Origin: Lachnospiraceae bacterium M18-1
Lineage (GTDB): Bacteria > Bacillota > Clostridia > Lachnospirales > Lachnospiraceae
Direction of reading: 5' to 3'
Length of the DNA: 6,098 nt
Assembly: GCA_000403295.2 (NCBI GenBank)
Contig: KE159612.1
Coordinates: 310,611-316,708 of the forward strand
This document shows, piece after piece, positions 5,230 to 6,098 of this stretch. Position 1 is the stretch's first letter; every line of letters starts with the position of its first letter. The position numbers and the translations under genes were made by a program. A model generated the notes under the pieces. The model saw nothing but the letters and a program-made list of their open reading frames with translations, had not been told where the DNA came from and searched no databases.

Positions 5230-5400
5230 GTGAACTACCCATTGTCTAAAGCCAATGGGCTTTCTGCTTCATAGACCTCGTATACCCATAGGGCACTTAC
5301 CTACTATCTCCACAGGCGTTAATTCGGGCTGAACCGTCCCTATTTGTATTTTATTATCTTATGCTATCTGCCGTAATCCTTCTGCTAAAATATATTCCAA
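5230..5400 (-). ncRNA. Possible omega-RNA (reRNA) relic: tnpB 3' end to transposon right end
   Basis: In IS605-type elements the guide RNA of TnpB is made from the 3' end of tnpB through the right end, with the guide taken from the flanking DNA (established knowledge). Here the corresponding stretch runs from the tnpB tail across its stop (5359-5361) to a 7-bp hairpin CCCATTG/CAATGGG (5238-5244 and 5253-5259, loop TCTAAAGC) and ends TAGTTCAC at 5230. The stretch 5260-5358 holds no other gene. The partner TnpB is broken, so any RNA would be orphaned. Boundaries are estimates. Confidence 0.45.
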
Positions 5401-5571
5401 CTGTACGGTTGGAATATTTTTCGCAGCATTGATATCTCTGTCATGCTTTGCTTTTTTATTGTTTTGGGATTTTCATGCCTTTCCCCATCTGATGTAATAC
5501 ATAAATCTTTTATGCCTAAATCTAAACCTATATTTTTACCTGTATGTGGCATCTCAGAATGATTTGTTTCT
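5359..5571 (-). pseudogene. tnpB: tnpB piece B: RuvC-I and RuvC-III remnants to the C-terminus
   Basis: Reading from the MITE junction, the minus strand encodes ETNHSEMPHTGKNIGLDLGI and then KDLCITSDGE. GLDLGIKD is the RuvC-I motif, with its catalytic Asp at codon 5520-5522. After ENPKTIKK the frame shifts and continues KAKHDRDINAAKNI (RuvC-III, around 5434-5454), ending LAEGLRQIA at the TAA at 5359-5361. The roughly 150-200 residues normally between, including the RuvC-II Glu and the zinc ribbon, are deleted. Copy 1 keeps part of that missing zinc ribbon, so the two relics are complementary scraps of the same family. Non-functional. Confidence 0.85.
5392..5417. repeat. 10-bp perfect hairpin inside the tnpB 3' end
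   Basis: ATATTCCAAC (5392-5401) and GTTGGAATAT (5408-5417) are exact reverse complements with a 6-base loop. It lies between the RuvC-III motif and the stop codon of tnpB, where the omega-RNA scaffold of IS605 elements starts, so it may be a scaffold stem. Confidence 0.6.
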
Positions 5572-5740
5572 ACTAGTGTACTGACCGCATTATATCCAAT
5601 GAAACTCCGCAGGATAATTTTTCATCGGCAAGGCGGCTGAATGAGGCGTAGCCGGTAGCTACGTCGATTGAAGCCAACACAGTCCGATGGAAAATTAGGC
5701 AAGGAGGTTTGTTGGAATATAATACGGTCAGTACACTAGT
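5572..5740. mobile_element. MITE-like hairpin element inserted in tnpB
   Basis: The two ends are inverted repeats: the first 16 bases ACTAGTGTACTGACCG (5572-5587) match the reverse complement of the last 16 (5725-5740) exactly. Similarity continues through both arms to a central CGTAGC/GCTACG stem. Removing the insert rejoins tnpB as VSILV-ETNHSE, which is the expected continuous protein. The duplicated target is therefore CTAG or ACTAGT; the palindrome makes 2, 4 or 6 bases indistinguishable. The insert proper is 157-159 bp and has no coding capacity. A CTAG-type duplication is reminiscent of IS5-group YTAR targets, but the parent transposase is not in the window. Confidence 0.85.
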
Positions 5741-5826
5741 ATCGACACATAATACTTGCCACTTGGAACTTGCGAAACTGTCGCTGACTTTATCTGCCCC
5801 TCAAATTCCCTATGGAGTTTTGCCTT
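5734..5826 (-). pseudogene. tnpB: tnpB piece A (segment before RuvC-I)
   Basis: The minus strand reads KAKLHREFEGQIKSATVSQV and then PSGKYYVSILV, the part of TnpB that precedes the RuvC-I domain. It runs directly into the MITE, beyond which the protein resumes with ETNHSE. Only about six likely start codons of tnpB (VVIASK, about 5825-5842, in another frame) separate it from the tnpA stop at 5846. The first 130 or so residues of TnpB have therefore been deleted with a frameshift. Confidence 0.75.
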
Positions 5827-5845
5827 TACTTGCTATCACCACCTT

Positions 5846-6045
5846 CTATCCTTGGTTTTCTATATATTTACGCAGCATTTCTTCTGGAACATTTCCCACA
5901 CTACACGCAAAATATCCGTCTGTCCAAAAGGTACGCTCTTTCCAGAATTGCTTTATAAGATAGTTTGGATATCTTTCCCAAATATGATATGCAGTATAAC
6001 TTTTCATCTGGTTAACGATTTTACTAATAGACATTGTTGGTTCTG
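5846..6045 (-). pseudogene. tnpA: tnpA C-terminal part carrying the catalytic tyrosine
   Basis: From EPTMSISKIVNQMKSY the frame runs through YHIWERYPNYLIKQFWKE and FWTDGYFACSVGNVPEEM to RKYIENQG and a TAG at 5846-5848. The Tyr of KYIENQ (codon 5864-5866) is at the position of the catalytic Y1 tyrosine. The HUH half present in copy 1 is missing: upstream of SEPTMS (about 6046) the sequence is unrelated, although the frame stays open to an ATG at 6094. Bases 5902-6045 are the second arm of the 144-bp inverted repeat with copy 1. The order tnpA then tnpB on one strand is the usual IS608-like arrangement. Confidence 0.88.
5902..6045. repeat. 144-bp inverted repeat, arm 2 (tnpA sequence)
   Basis: Reverse complement matches 975-1118 at 142 of 144 bases. 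See arm 1 for orientation and consequences. Confidence 0.9.
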
Positions 6046-6098
6046 ATGGGTGTCCGTTTAGTAAGGTGTACTTTATTGGACAGTTCGCCGGCATGTTC
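6046..6098. other. Unrelated sequence beginning abruptly inside tnpA
   Basis: At 6046 similarity to tnpA copy 1 stops at one base. The 53 bases to the window edge match nothing else here. The new sequence begins near GGGTGTCCG (6048-6056), which could be the tip of another inserted element, but the element itself is outside the window. Confidence 0.35.

Larger units (their letters stand above)
5230..6045 (-). mobile_element. Degraded IS605-family element (copy 2), tnpA and tnpB on the same strand
   Basis: The right end is the hairpin at 5238-5259 with the terminal bases TAGTTCAC on the minus strand (ending at 5230). Reading leftwards from 6045 come a tnpA fragment, then tnpB in two pieces, then the structured 3' end. 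The tnpB reading frame is broken three times: an N-terminal deletion just after tnpA, a MITE insertion at 5572-5740, and an internal deletion with frameshift at about 5446-5465. The tnpA side ends abruptly at 6045/6046, where unrelated sequence begins, so the left end of the element is not in the window. Confidence 0.8.

Noticed and set aside
1..6098. CRISPR array, tRNA, rRNA or phage genes
   Set aside because: No regularly spaced direct repeats, no cloverleaf-like sequence that I could fold, and no rRNA or phage structural motifs were seen on either strand.

Overview
The window looks like a decayed accessory region from a gut-type Clostridia genome, most likely Lachnospiraceae. This rests on strong AGGAGG-type ribosome binding sites, moderate-to-low GC, and the recognisable families (AAA-ATPase-like/DUF1703, AAA_14/DUF4143 ATPase, RhuM, DUF2164, an IS605-type tnpA-tnpB element). 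The species is an inference. Almost every recognisable gene lies on the minus strand.

Layout from left to right. (1) <1-695 is the N-terminal 231 residues of an AAA-ATPase-like (PF09820) protein running off the left edge, with its own promoter at 755-783. (2) 787-1238 is a wrecked IS200/IS605-family element: a tnpB C-terminal scrap, an inverted tnpA scrap and an end hairpin that doubles as a terminator. (3) 1239-2574 is a gene graveyard with no intact gene. It holds a perfect 10-bp hairpin, an N-terminal scrap of a RhuM-type protein (+) and the first three membrane helices of an MFS transporter (-). (4) 2575-3123 is an intact YbaK/ProX-type prolyl-tRNA editing protein, preceded by a DUF2164 gene broken by an amber codon. 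(5) 3526-3564 is a 39-bp scrap of a methyltransferase C-terminus. (6) 3592-4845 is an intact 417-residue AAA_14/DUF4143 ATPase with a good promoter. (7) 4928-5004 is a block of two nested hairpins. (8) 5006-5186 is a second, longer methyltransferase C-terminus fused to a short scrap of a second ProX-like gene. (9) 5230-6045 is a second IS605-family element (tnpA and tnpB both on the minus strand). It has internal deletions, is split by a ~160-bp hairpin MITE and is cut at the right by unrelated sequence.

Intact genes: two (the ProX-like editing factor and the DUF4143 ATPase), plus one that is incomplete only because of the window edge (the AAA-ATPase-like protein). There is no sign that they form one pathway. 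The ATPases have separate promoters, and the editing factor sits in what was probably a methyltransferase - DUF2164 - proX cluster. That cluster left traces on both sides of the DUF4143 ATPase, so the ATPase seems to sit inside a duplicated or rearranged copy of it.

I did not find a convincing new biological system. The most interesting items are the omega-RNA-like 3' ends of the two tnpB relics with their flanking 'guide' positions (one lies against the promoter of the left ATPase), the nested MITE, the hairpin block at 4928-5004, and the repeated methyltransferase/ProX remnants bracketing an ATPase.
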